Source: an uncultured Bacteroidota bacterium
GTDB taxonomy: Bacteria; Bacteroidota; Bacteroidia; Flavobacteriales; Flavobacteriaceae
Direction: 5' to 3'
Assembly (NCBI GenBank): GCA_902590705.1
Contig: CACIXU010000014.1
Location: 1 to 45,414 of the forward strand
DNA length: 45,414 bases
Part shown: in pieces, positions 22,834 to 31,560 of the stretch
Layout of the letters: each line of letters starts with the position of its first letter
Numbering within the stretch: the first letter of the stretch is position 1
Notes under the pieces: model-generated
Told to the model about the DNA's origin: nothing
What the model saw: the letters and a program-made list of their open reading frames with translations, nothing else
Databases searched by the model: none
Program-made: the position numbers and the translations under genes

Positions 22834-23670
22834 ATGAAAAAAATAATTTTCATTGGCTTTTTTCTTTTTTCTTATGTCGCATTCTCTCAGACCAATGACG
22901 AAGATGTTAATTTAAATGACGTCTTAGATGAACTTTTTGATATGGACAGTTCTCTAGTTGATTTTGATCGGTCAGATTACCTTTATACTACCTTCTCTTT
23001 TGACGATAAAGTTTATTTTGCTGGAAGGGATTTTGGAATCAATCAATATAGTTTTACCCCAAATATTAGCTACATGAGAGGTAAAAACTTTTTTTTGAGT
23101 TTGGGTTCAGCTTATTTTAGTGAACTTAACCCCAATTGGGACTTTATTTCTCTAAGTTCAGGATATTCTATCTTTTTAGATAATTCTAAGCTATTCAACT
23201 TGACAGGAATATATAGTCGAATATTTTTTTCTGCTGATGCGGATGAACTCAACCCAAATCGATTAGCAATTTCATTGGTTTACCACAAAAAAAACTTAAG
23301 AACAAGATTATCCGGAGGATACCTTTTTGGAGGTTCTTCTTCATTTTATTTAGCCCCTAGTGGAAGTTATGACCTTAAATTGATTAGTAAGGATAATTGG
23401 GATTTAACCTTTAGTCCCGTCCTCGGTTTTTTGTTCAGTCAGCAAACGGTTAGTGAACAAATTTCATCAGGTTTTTCAACTCAACTAATCGATCAAGATG
23501 TTTTTGAGTTAATCAACACTCAGTTTGAATTTCCATTTGAACTTGATTTCGGTCAATGGGATTTTGAACTGTCTTACAAAATCAATTCCCCCAATCCACT
23601 TAATAGCGAAACTAATATTAGTAATACTTCATTTTATACTTTTACAATTGGCTATTTTGTTGGGTTGTAA
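22834..23670 (+). CDS. predicted outer-membrane beta-barrel-like protein
   Basis: A 278-residue protein with a clear signal peptide (about residues 1-19, ending VAFSQ). The mature part has alternating aromatic and polar strands, for example YLYTTFSFDDKVYFAGRDFG and ISYMRGKNFFLSLGSAYF, and ends TFTIGYFVGL, consistent with a small beta-barrel whose last strand has aromatic residues. No family is recognised. It lies 29 nt after the basic repeat protein and is likely the last gene of the sigma operon, perhaps a target or sensor of the envelope response. Function unknown. Confidence 0.68.
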   Translation: MKKIIFIGFFLFSYVAFSQTNDEDVNLNDVLDELFDMDSSLVDFDRSDYLYTTFSFDDKVYFAGRDFGINQYSFTPNISYMRGKNFFLSLGSAYFSELNPNWDFISLSSGYSIFLDNSKLFNLTGIYSRIFFSADADELNPNRLAISLVYHKKNLRTRLSGGYLFGGSSSFYLAPSGSYDLKLISKDNWDLTFSPVLGFLFSQQTVSEQISSGFSTQLIDQDVFELINTQFEFPFELDFGQWDFELSYKINSPNPLNSETNISNTSFYTFTIGYFVGL

Positions 23671-23697
23671 TTTTAAATAAAGTTTTAAATAGATTTT

Positions 23698-23705
23698 TAT
23701 ATTTG
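23698..23705 (+). promoter_or_regulatory. possible -7 promoter box TATATTTG
   Basis: It matches the Bacteroidota -7 consensus and lies 13 nt before the PhoD-like start codon, at the head of the seven-gene run. No good -33 element is found at the right distance, so the call is weak. Confidence 0.35.
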
Positions 23706-23718
23706 AAAAAAACTAACA

Positions 23719-25335
23719 ATGAATCATTACTTTAAAATTTATAACTGGTTATTTCTTTTGATCATTTTACTAAGTAGTTCATGTCAGTCTAAAAAAACTC
23801 CAAAATACATATCAGCACCTTTTTCAAATTTAGATACCCTTTCAACCAATGATTGGTGGAATAGAGAAACCAGCCCAATTATTGATATGAAAGTACCAAG
23901 AGATCAAGTTATTGCATTTGGAATCTATACGACTTCAAATAATACCCTTAAATTATCCGCTCAATTATTTCCTCTTTACCCTGAGGAGTCTCGTGAAGTA
24001 AAATTAGCCTTTTATCAAAACAACATATGGAGGGTAGTACAAACGGAGCAGGTTAATGAAATTGGATGGTCTGTGCTTTTTAGAATCGAAAATTTTGATA
24101 TGAATAACGATGTAAGGTATAAGATAATGCATGGTGAAACAGCTTCTTTTGAAGGCTTAATTCGAAAAGATCCGATTAATAAAGCCCAAATAACATTGGC
24201 GGCATTATCTTGTAATAGTAATAAGGACCGAGGGGATAGAGACGGGTACGTCAGAAATATTAACACTTTAAATCCCGATTTAATTTTCTTTGCAGGAGAT
24301 CAATCATATGATCACAAAGAACACACTGCAGCTTGGTTAAAATTTGGGTTGCAATTTAGAGAACTTTTTAGGGGTCGTCCTTGTATTACTATTCCCGATG
24401 ACCACGATATTGGACAGGGAAACCTCTGGGGCGAAGGTGGTAAAAAATCTTTGCGCAAGGATGGAAATGATGGGGGGTATTTTTTCCACCCTGAATATGT
24501 TAAAATGGTGGAGCGAGCACAAACTGCTCATCTGCCAGATCCTTATCACAAAGAAGCGCTAAATCAAGGTATTACTGCCTACTTTACCAATTTAAAAATT
24601 GGTGATGTTGATTTTGCTATTATTGAAGATCGTAAATTTAAATCAGGTCCTAATGGCAAGATACCAAAACAAGGACCAAGGGCTGACCATATAAATGACC
24701 CTAATTATAATCCAGAATCTATAAATCTTCCTGACCTAGTTTTATTAGGAGATCTTCAACACGAGTTTTTATCCAAATGGGGGAAAAAGAAAGAAACTAA
24801 AATGAAAGCTGTTCTTTCTGCAACCGGATTTTGTGGAGGAGCACATCTTCATGGAAGACAAAGTAATCGATTGCACGCAGACTTGGATTCTAACGGATGG
24901 CCGCAACATGGGAGAAATACTGCTTTGGCGCTTATTCGAGATGCTGGAGCTGTACATATTGCAGGGGATCAACACCTGCCAACAGTTATTCATCATGGTA
25001 TTGATGAGTTTGATGACGGACCCTGGGCTTTTGTCGTTCCAGCAATTGTAAATAATTATTATAGCCGTTGGTGGTGGCCAGAGAATGAAAAAAAAGGAGA
25101 AAATTCGAATGATAAATTGCCTTGGACTGGTCGCTACCTAGATGGATTTAATAATAAAATTAATATGCAGGCTTATGCCAACCCCGATTCAAAATCAAAT
25201 GGTGCAGGTTTTGGATTTATTCGCTTTAACACCACGTCAAATGAAGTCGTTTTTGAATGTTGGCCTAGAGATACAGATTTAACAAAGGTCAGACAAAAAC
25301 AATTCCCAGGGTGGCCTGTTAAAGTAAAACTATAA
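23719..25335 (+). CDS. PhoD-like phosphatase (alkaline phosphatase D family), lipoprotein
   Basis: A 538-residue exported metallophosphoesterase. A lipoprotein signal ends LLSSSC, with lipidated C22. An N-terminal beta domain of about 130 residues is followed by a PhoD-type catalytic domain. Motifs: LSCNSNKDRGD near 163; FAGDQSYDH (G193-D194); PDDHD at 226-230; and later GDLQHEFL and AGDQHLPT. PhoD enzymes are calcium/iron phosphodiesterases or monoesterases. Here the neighbours are a sulfatase and sugar enzymes, so it may release phosphate or act on a substituted glycan. It is 4 nt upstream of the sulfatase gene and likely opens the operon to 33168. Confidence 0.85.
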   Translation: MNHYFKIYNWLFLLIILLSSSCQSKKTPKYISAPFSNLDTLSTNDWWNRETSPIIDMKVPRDQVIAFGIYTTSNNTLKLSAQLFPLYPEESREVKLAFYQNNIWRVVQTEQVNEIGWSVLFRIENFDMNNDVRYKIMHGETASFEGLIRKDPINKAQITLAALSCNSNKDRGDRDGYVRNINTLNPDLIFFAGDQSYDHKEHTAAWLKFGLQFRELFRGRPCITIPDDHDIGQGNLWGEGGKKSLRKDGNDGGYFFHPEYVKMVERAQTAHLPDPYHKEALNQGITAYFTNLKIGDVDFAIIEDRKFKSGPNGKIPKQGPRADHINDPNYNPESINLPDLVLLGDLQHEFLSKWGKKKETKMKAVLSATGFCGGAHLHGRQSNRLHADLDSNGWPQHGRNTALALIRDAGAVHIAGDQHLPTVIHHGIDEFDDGPWAFVVPAIVNNYYSRWWWPENEKKGENSNDKLPWTGRYLDGFNNKINMQAYANPDSKSNGAGFGFIRFNTTSNEVVFECWPRDTDLTKVRQKQFPGWPVKVKL

Positions 25336-25339
25336 GTAA

Positions 25340-26809
25340 ATGAGAACTAAAAGATTTTACCTTTTATTGTATTTGGTCATCATATCCTGTGTTAAAGGTG
25401 TTCAACATTCCCCTAGGAAACCTAATGTACTTTTTATTCTAGTAGATGATCTTGGTTGGAAAGATTTGGGCTGTTATGGTAGTTCATTTTATGAAACACC
25501 AAATATTGATCTTTTAGCATCTCAGAGTTATCGATTTACAAATGCCTATTCCTCGAATCCGGTATGCTCCCCAACACGAGCATCAATTATGACGGGAAAG
25601 CATCCCTCTAGGATTGGAATAACTGATTGGATTACATCCGAAAACCCTCCCAGTGAGCTTTGGAATAAACTACGTAAAAATCAAAAGCTTATACAGCCCA
25701 AAAACAAACATGCTTTACCTCTCGAGGAATTTACCATGGCCGAGGCACTTCAGACGGCTGGTTACACAACTTTTTATGCTGGAAAATGGCACTTGGGAGA
25801 TGAAGGATTTTTGCCTCAAGATCAAGGTTTTGAAATTAATAAAGGGGGACACATCAAGGGTTCTCCTCCTGGAGGTTATTATACCCCTTACAATAATCCT
25901 CAGCTTGAAGATGGACCAAAAGGGGAATATTTGACAGATCGACTCACTGATGAATCAATAACCTTTATGGAGCATAATAAAGAAAACCCCTTCTTTCTTT
26001 ACCTTGCCTTTTATACTGTTCATACTCCTATTCAGGCAAATTTAAAATACCTAGAGAAATTTAAACAGAAAAGGATGATTCTTAAGGACAGTCTACCAAT
26101 TAAGGTTAAAGAGCAGAAAGGCTATACAGTTTTAAATCAATACAACGCATCTTATGCATCAATGGTTTATGCCTTGGATCAAAATGTGGGGAGGTTAATT
26201 AATAAACTTAAAACCTTAAACCTTTTAGAAAATACACTTATTATTTTCACCTCAGACAATGGCGGATTATCAACATTAACTGGTAAAACAGTTTACGGGA
26301 GGAGTGCACCAACAAGTGTTTTACCATTAAGAGCAGGAAAAGGCTGGGCTTATGAGGGAGGAATTAGAGTCCCTCTAATCATTAAACCTCCAAATAACAT
26401 TCAGGCTAAAATAATTGATGCTCCCGCCAATAGCATGGACTATTATCCAACAGTTTTAGATTATACAGGTATTGGATTAAATCCAGATCAACACATGGAC
26501 GGGATTAGTCTAAAGCCCCTCTTGGATGGAGAAACTAGTGTTACTCACAAACAACTTATTTGGGACTTTCCCCATTATCATGGAAGCGGCTGGACACCAG
26601 GTAGGGCTATAAGAAAAGGTCCCTGGAAGTTGATTTATTTTTTTGAAAACCATATTTACGAACTTTATAATTTGGATAATGATATTGGTGAACGAAATAA
26701 TTTAGCAGCGATTTATCCTGAAAAGTTCGAAGAAATGAAGAAATTATTAAATGTGTGGAGTGAAGAAATAAATGCAAAAAAACCAATAATAAATAAAGAT
26801 TTTAAATAA
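25340..26809 (+). CDS. S1-family sulfatase, lipoprotein
   Basis: A 489-residue sulfatase with lipoprotein signal ending VIISC (C17). Motifs: VDDLGWKDLGCYG (metal ligands D36, D37), the formylglycine site C76-S-P-T-R, GKWHLGDEG, HTPI, and TSDNGG. A 30-residue insertion after residue 95 (TSENPPSELWNKLRKNQK) resembles the arylsulfatase A-like group found in many marine Bacteroidota. It should cleave sulfate esters of polysaccharides at the cell surface or in the periplasm. It is 4 nt after the PhoD-like gene and 13 nt before the SUMF1-like gene. Substrate cannot be read from sequence. Confidence 0.92.
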   Translation: MRTKRFYLLLYLVIISCVKGVQHSPRKPNVLFILVDDLGWKDLGCYGSSFYETPNIDLLASQSYRFTNAYSSNPVCSPTRASIMTGKHPSRIGITDWITSENPPSELWNKLRKNQKLIQPKNKHALPLEEFTMAEALQTAGYTTFYAGKWHLGDEGFLPQDQGFEINKGGHIKGSPPGGYYTPYNNPQLEDGPKGEYLTDRLTDESITFMEHNKENPFFLYLAFYTVHTPIQANLKYLEKFKQKRMILKDSLPIKVKEQKGYTVLNQYNASYASMVYALDQNVGRLINKLKTLNLLENTLIIFTSDNGGLSTLTGKTVYGRSAPTSVLPLRAGKGWAYEGGIRVPLIIKPPNNIQAKIIDAPANSMDYYPTVLDYTGIGLNPDQHMDGISLKPLLDGETSVTHKQLIWDFPHYHGSGWTPGRAIRKGPWKLIYFFENHIYELYNLDNDIGERNNLAAIYPEKFEEMKKLLNVWSEEINAKKPIINKDFK

Positions 26810-26822
26810 TTTTTATCTCAAA

Positions 26823-27788
26823 ATGAAGATTTTAATTTTAAACATATTTTTTTTAATCCTTTTTTTGGGTTCTACAAATGAAAGTATCAATGAAGACTAT
26901 TTGCAATCTATTCCTGGAACAAATCAAAAAGTAGATATGGTTTACATTCCTGGAGGCACATTTTCCATGGGCAGCCCAAAGTCTGAAAAAAATCATTTTG
27001 GTGATGAGGGACCACAACACGAGATTGAAATTGCTTCTTTTTGGATGGGTAAATATGAGATAACTTGGGACATTTATGAATTATTTATGGCTCGAGAAAT
27101 TGATTCAAAAAAACCAACTAAAGCACTTGGCGATGAGGTTAGTATTGAAGTAGATGCCGTAACTGGTGCTACCCAGCCATATACTGACATGAGCTTTGGT
27201 ATGGGCGTTGACGGGTATCCTGCTATTTGTATGACGCAGCTCTCCGCTGTAAAATTTTGCCAATGGCTCTCTGCAATGACAGGTAATTTTTATCGTTTAC
27301 CGACCGAAGCAGAATGGGAATTTGCTTGCCGGGCAGGAACAAAAACTGCTTATTCATTTGGAGATGACCCAGCAGATTTAGATATTTATGCTTGGTATGA
27401 GGGAAATAGTGATGGTACTTATCATAAGGTAGGTCAAAAAAACCCTAACCCTTGGGGACTTTATGATATGCACGGTAATGTTTCAGAGTGGACATTGGAT
27501 CAATACATTCCAACTATCTACAATAAAAGAAAAAGAAAGACATTGTCTAATCCTAGAGTAATTCCTACAAAAACATATCCTAGAGCCGTTAGAGGAGGAG
27601 CGTGGACAGACAAGCCTAGTAGGCTAAGAAGTGCTTCTAGAAGACCTTCCTCGAAACAGTGGAAAAAAAGAGATCCCCAAATCCCGAAAAGCCTATGGTG
27701 GCATACAGATGCACCATTTGTTGGCTTTAGGATTGTAAGACCACTGGACACACCTACCGAAGAGGAACAAAAAACATATTGGAACTAA
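26823..27788 (+). CDS. SUMF1/FGE-fold protein lacking catalytic cysteines
   Basis: A 321-residue exported protein (signal about residues 1-16) with a full formylglycine-generating-enzyme fold. Visible: MVYIPGGTFSMGSP near 39-52, RLPTEAEWEFACRAG near 158-172, GLYDMHGNVSEW near 212-223, VRGGAW at 256-261, and VGFRIVRP near 290-297. In true FGE the segment after GG(S/A) carries two catalytic cysteines. Here that segment reads TDKPSRLRS, and there is no Cys after C169. It is therefore unlikely to activate sulfatases by the known copper-thiolate mechanism, and may be a sugar-binding or other SUMF1-fold protein. Another odd segment is the insertion near 105-120. It sits between a sulfatase and a dehydrogenase gene. 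Confidence 0.85.
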   Translation: MKILILNIFFLILFLGSTNESINEDYLQSIPGTNQKVDMVYIPGGTFSMGSPKSEKNHFGDEGPQHEIEIASFWMGKYEITWDIYELFMAREIDSKKPTKALGDEVSIEVDAVTGATQPYTDMSFGMGVDGYPAICMTQLSAVKFCQWLSAMTGNFYRLPTEAEWEFACRAGTKTAYSFGDDPADLDIYAWYEGNSDGTYHKVGQKNPNPWGLYDMHGNVSEWTLDQYIPTIYNKRKRKTLSNPRVIPTKTYPRAVRGGAWTDKPSRLRSASRRPSSKQWKKRDPQIPKSLWWHTDAPFVGFRIVRPLDTPTEEEQKTYWN

Positions 27789-27798
27789 AAATAAATCA

Positions 27799-29163
27799 AT
27801 GAAATCTAATCAAAACAATTTACTAAGTAGAAGAAATTTTGTCAAGAGTACTACTTTGGCTACAACCGGTTTATTATCGGCAAGTATTCCAGTCGGTGCA
27901 ATGGCAAATGTAAATGGAGATAAAAAGCTAAAAATTGCCCTTGTTGGATGTGGCGGACGAGGAACAGGAGCAATAGTTCAAGCTTTACAAGCTGACGAGA
28001 ATACAGAACTTGTTGCAATGGCTGACGCTTTCCAAGACCGAGTTGAAAAAAGCTTAAAAGCAGTTCATGAGCATTTTGATGGTGTTATGAAAATCAAAAT
28101 TAAACCGAAAAATCTTTTTTCTGGATTTGACGCATACAAGAAAGCGATTGACCTGGCTGATGTTGTTATTCTTACAACACCTCCAGGATTTAGACCCTAT
28201 CATTTTGAGTATGCAATTGAAAATGGAAAGCATGTATTCATGGAAAAACCAGTTGCCACTGACCCTGTTGGTGTAAGGAAAGTTTTAGATGTTGCCAGAA
28301 TGGCAAAAGAAAAAAAGCTAAATGTTGTTGTTGGATTGCAAAGGCATTATCAAAAAAAGTATATTGATGTACTAAAAAGAGTTAATGATGGTCAAATTGG
28401 AAAAATCACAGGGGGTCAAGTATATTGGAATAGTCGAGGTGTATGGGTAAGAGCGAGAGAGTCTAATCAAACTGAAATGGAGTATCAAATGAGAAATTGG
28501 TACTATTTTAATTGGTTATGCGGTGATCATATTCTAGAACAGCACATTCATAACATAGATGTTGCAAACTGGTTTGTAGGTGATTACCCTGAAAAGGCAC
28601 AAGGAATGGGAGGAAGACAGGTTCGAAATGGAAAAGACCATGGAGAAATTTTCGACCATCATTTTGTTGAGTTCACCTACAATACAGGAGCAGTTATATC
28701 AAGTCAGTGTAGACATCAACCAGGATGTATGAGTAGGGTAGATGAAAGTTTTCAAGGAACTAAAGGCAGTGTCAATATGCGTAATGGAGAACTCATCGAC
28801 TTAGAGGGAAATGAAATTTTCACTTACAAAAGTGGTTATAAAACCAAAAGCTCTAAACCAAGTCGCTCAGAAGCTAATCCTTTTAGTGAACCCAATCCCT
28901 ATCAGGTTGAACATGATAAATTGTTTGCCTCGATCAGGAACGGTGGAGTAATTGCAGATGCTGAGAATGGAGCTAAAAGTACCTTGACAGCTATAATGGG
29001 AAGGATGGCTACGTATTCTGGAAAAGAAATTACCTGGGAACAAGCTCTGAATTCAAATTTACAGCTAATGCCAGAAAATGTTGATTGGAATAGTAACCCA
29101 CCAACAATGCCTGATGTAAATGGACTATATTCAATTCCAACTCCAGGAATTACAACTTTTTAA
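27799..29163 (+). CDS. Tat-exported Gfo/Idh/MocA family oxidoreductase
   Basis: A 454-residue NAD(P)-dependent dehydrogenase with a twin-arginine signal, SRRNFVK at residues 10-16, followed by a hydrophobic stretch. The Rossmann motif is VGCGGRGTG at 49-57, and the family motif MEKPVA is at 148-153. The C-terminal half contains GDHILEQHIHNIDVANW, with histidines common in exported members. Tat export of a folded, cofactor-loaded dehydrogenase parallels glucose-fructose oxidoreductase of Zymomonas. It probably oxidises a sugar, possibly at C3, in the periplasm. The exported TIM-barrel gene follows after 7 nt. Confidence 0.9.
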   Translation: MKSNQNNLLSRRNFVKSTTLATTGLLSASIPVGAMANVNGDKKLKIALVGCGGRGTGAIVQALQADENTELVAMADAFQDRVEKSLKAVHEHFDGVMKIKIKPKNLFSGFDAYKKAIDLADVVILTTPPGFRPYHFEYAIENGKHVFMEKPVATDPVGVRKVLDVARMAKEKKLNVVVGLQRHYQKKYIDVLKRVNDGQIGKITGGQVYWNSRGVWVRARESNQTEMEYQMRNWYYFNWLCGDHILEQHIHNIDVANWFVGDYPEKAQGMGGRQVRNGKDHGEIFDHHFVEFTYNTGAVISSQCRHQPGCMSRVDESFQGTKGSVNMRNGELIDLEGNEIFTYKSGYKTKSSKPSRSEANPFSEPNPYQVEHDKLFASIRNGGVIADAENGAKSTLTAIMGRMATYSGKEITWEQALNSNLQLMPENVDWNSNPPTMPDVNGLYSIPTPGITTF

Positions 29164-29170
29164 TTAGAAA

Positions 29171-30085
29171 ATGAATAGAAGAACTTTTACGAGGTCCTCA
29201 ATTTTCGCTTCCCTGGGATTGGCTGCTGCCCCCAGTATAATGGCTAGTCAAAATATTTTTAGGAAACATCAATTTAATTTAAAATATGCCCCTCATATTG
29301 GAATGTTCAAGAATTTGGCAGGTGATGACCCAATTGATCAGCTAAACTTTATGGCAGATCAAGGATTTACTGCTTTTGAGGATAATAATATGGGAACCAG
29401 ACCTATTTCATTACAAGAAAAAATGTCTGCAATTATGCAAAAAAGAGGTTTGGAAATGGGTGTATTTGTTGGCTACAAAGATTTTAAAAATCCAACTTTA
29501 GCTGGAGGCAAAGACGAAGCTCGTAGTGATTTTTTAAAGCAAATTAAAGCATCTGTCGAAGTTGCTAAACGAGTTAATGCAAAATGGTTTACCGTAGTTC
29601 CTGGTGCTGTTGACTTAAGACTACCAGAGGGTTATCAGACTGTGAATGTGGTTGAAAGTTTAAAACAGGCTTCGTCTATACTTGAACCGCACGGGTTAGT
29701 TATGGTACTGGAGCCACTTAATTGGTACAGGAACCATCCAGGGTTATTTCTCAGAGAGAGTCCCCAAGCCTTCAATATTTGTAGTGCAGTAAACTCATCT
29801 TCATGTAAAATACTTTTTGATATTTACCATCAACAAATTCAGGAAGGAAATCTCATTCCTAATATTGAAAAATGTTGGGATGAGATAGGATATTTTCAAA
29901 TTGGGGATAATCCAGGTAGAAAGGAACCGACTACAGGAGAAATAAATTATAAGAATATCTTTAAATACATACACAAAAGGAATTTTAATGGAATTCTAGG
30001 CATGGAGCACGGAAATTCCAGACCGGACAAGGCAGGTGAACTTGCAGTTATAGAGGCATATAAATTTGTTGATTCTTTTATCTAA
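29171..30085 (+). CDS. Tat-exported TIM-barrel sugar isomerase/lyase-like protein
   Basis: A 304-residue xylose-isomerase-like TIM barrel with an N-terminal twin-arginine motif, NRRTFTR, and hydrophobic stretch to about residue 25. Metal-ligand candidates: E171 (VMVLEPLN), D207 and H210 (ILFDIYH), D236 (IGDNPGR) and E269 (GMEHGN). It is closest to hydroxypyruvate isomerase-like proteins. Both this and the upstream dehydrogenase carry Tat signals, so they likely work together outside the cytoplasm, perhaps cleaving or isomerising a ketoglycoside made by the dehydrogenase. The reaction is inferred, not proven. Confidence 0.85.
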   Translation: MNRRTFTRSSIFASLGLAAAPSIMASQNIFRKHQFNLKYAPHIGMFKNLAGDDPIDQLNFMADQGFTAFEDNNMGTRPISLQEKMSAIMQKRGLEMGVFVGYKDFKNPTLAGGKDEARSDFLKQIKASVEVAKRVNAKWFTVVPGAVDLRLPEGYQTVNVVESLKQASSILEPHGLVMVLEPLNWYRNHPGLFLRESPQAFNICSAVNSSSCKILFDIYHQQIQEGNLIPNIEKCWDEIGYFQIGDNPGRKEPTTGEINYKNIFKYIHKRNFNGILGMEHGNSRPDKAGELAVIEAYKFVDSFI

Positions 30086-30133
30086 ATTAATAGTTGTATT
30101 TTGCAAATAGTCGAATAATTTTTAAAATACCAA

Positions 30134-31558
30134 TTGAATACTTACATACCTTCAAATTCAAATCCTTGGGACTCCGATAAAATTCAATTTGTTTGTAGAA
30201 GATTGGGTTTTGGTTGTTCCTTATCAGATATAAATAAATATTCAAATTATACACCAGAGCAGACCATTGATGATATAGTTGAAAACGCTAAATTAACAGA
30301 TTTTACAGCAGCACCAGAGTGGGCTGATTGGGATAATAAGACTTTTAATTCCTCAGGTAATAACAAGGCTTATTATCATACGATACTTCAAAAACAGGCT
30401 TTGAGTGATATGATCAACAATGGATTCAGAGAAAGGCTAAGTTTATTTTGGAGTAATCATTTTGTAGTAGAGTATTTAGATGTTAACCAACCTGCATACT
30501 TATATAAGTATTATAAATTAATTCAAGAGAATTGTCTTGGAAATTTTCAAACATTTGTTCGTAAAATGGGACTTGCTCCTGCAATGCTTATGTACCTAAA
30601 TGGATATCAAAATAAAAAGAATAGTCCAAATGAAAATTACGCTCGTGAATTATATGAACTTTTTACTTTAGGTGAAGGAAATGGATACACTCAACAAGAC
30701 ATTGTAGAAACTGCAAGAGCCCTTACAGGATTTAATAGAACAAAAACTTACATGGGCGAAATTGAGTTTAATGAAAACACATTTGACAAAGGAACAAAAA
30801 CAATTTTTGGAAGGACCGGAAAATGGGGATATGATGACGTTGTAAATATTTTGTTTGAGGAAAAGAGGGATTTAATTGCTGATTTTATATGTAGTAAAAT
30901 TTATCGTTATTTTGTTAGTCCCCAGGCAAATCAAAATATTATTGCCTCTATGGCTAGCACACTTAAGCAAAATAATTTTGAGTTAGAGCCAGTTTTTAAG
31001 CAACTTTTTAAAAGTGAGTATTTTTTTAACACAAATAATAGTAATGTCTTGATCAAAAGCCCGATTGATATGATGATAGGGTTACATCTTCAACTATCTC
31101 TTAGTTATGATGAAAATCTTGACTTACCTCTACAACTCAGAAATAAGTGTAGAGATATGGGACAAAATATTTTCTCTCCTGTTGATGTTGCAGGCTGGCA
31201 AGGCAATCATGATTGGATTAATTCAGAAACTCTTCCTAAAAGATGGGAGTTTGCCGATTATCTACTTATCAGATACTGGAAAAAAAATAAAAATCAATTT
31301 AAAAAGCTCATCAAAAACTTGGTTGGAAACAATGAAAATGATTTAGAGGTGATTGTGAATAAATTAAAAAACTTTATTTTCTGCCCATATCAGATGAAAA
31401 ATGAGGAAATGGATGAAGCTATTAAAATTTTTATTGGAGAGGTTCCAGAAAGTTATTTTGAGGATGGAACTTGGACAATTAATGATGATTCTGTCCCAAG
31501 ACAAGTATATGACTTGTTAAGATTTTTAGTTGGACTTCCTGAATTTCAATTGAAATAA
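30134..31558 (+). CDS. DUF1800 family protein
   Basis: A 474-residue DUF1800 protein of unknown biochemical function. The N-terminal RRLGFGCSLSDI, the middle RELYELFTLGEGNGYTQQDI (read as RELYELFTLG and EGNGYTQQDI) and the DVAGWQGNHDWIN segment are family features. The only available start is TTG at 30134, because an in-frame stop lies at 30116. No signal peptide is present by eye, although its partner gene encodes an exported protein. DUF1800 and DUF1501 genes are usually adjacent across bacteria; here they are 2 nt apart. It is part of the operon from 23719. Confidence 0.85.
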   Translation: MNTYIPSNSNPWDSDKIQFVCRRLGFGCSLSDINKYSNYTPEQTIDDIVENAKLTDFTAAPEWADWDNKTFNSSGNNKAYYHTILQKQALSDMINNGFRERLSLFWSNHFVVEYLDVNQPAYLYKYYKLIQENCLGNFQTFVRKMGLAPAMLMYLNGYQNKKNSPNENYARELYELFTLGEGNGYTQQDIVETARALTGFNRTKTYMGEIEFNENTFDKGTKTIFGRTGKWGYDDVVNILFEEKRDLIADFICSKIYRYFVSPQANQNIIASMASTLKQNNFELEPVFKQLFKSEYFFNTNNSNVLIKSPIDMMIGLHLQLSLSYDENLDLPLQLRNKCRDMGQNIFSPVDVAGWQGNHDWINSETLPKRWEFADYLLIRYWKKNKNQFKKLIKNLVGNNENDLEVIVNKLKNFIFCPYQMKNEEMDEAIKIFIGEVPESYFEDGTWTINDDSVPRQVYDLLRFLVGLPEFQLK

Positions 31559-31560
31559 AA

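Noticed and set aside
26823-27788. Simple call of formylglycine-generating enzyme (sulfatase activator)
   Set aside because: The two catalytic cysteine positions are not Cys, and no Cys occurs in the last 152 residues.
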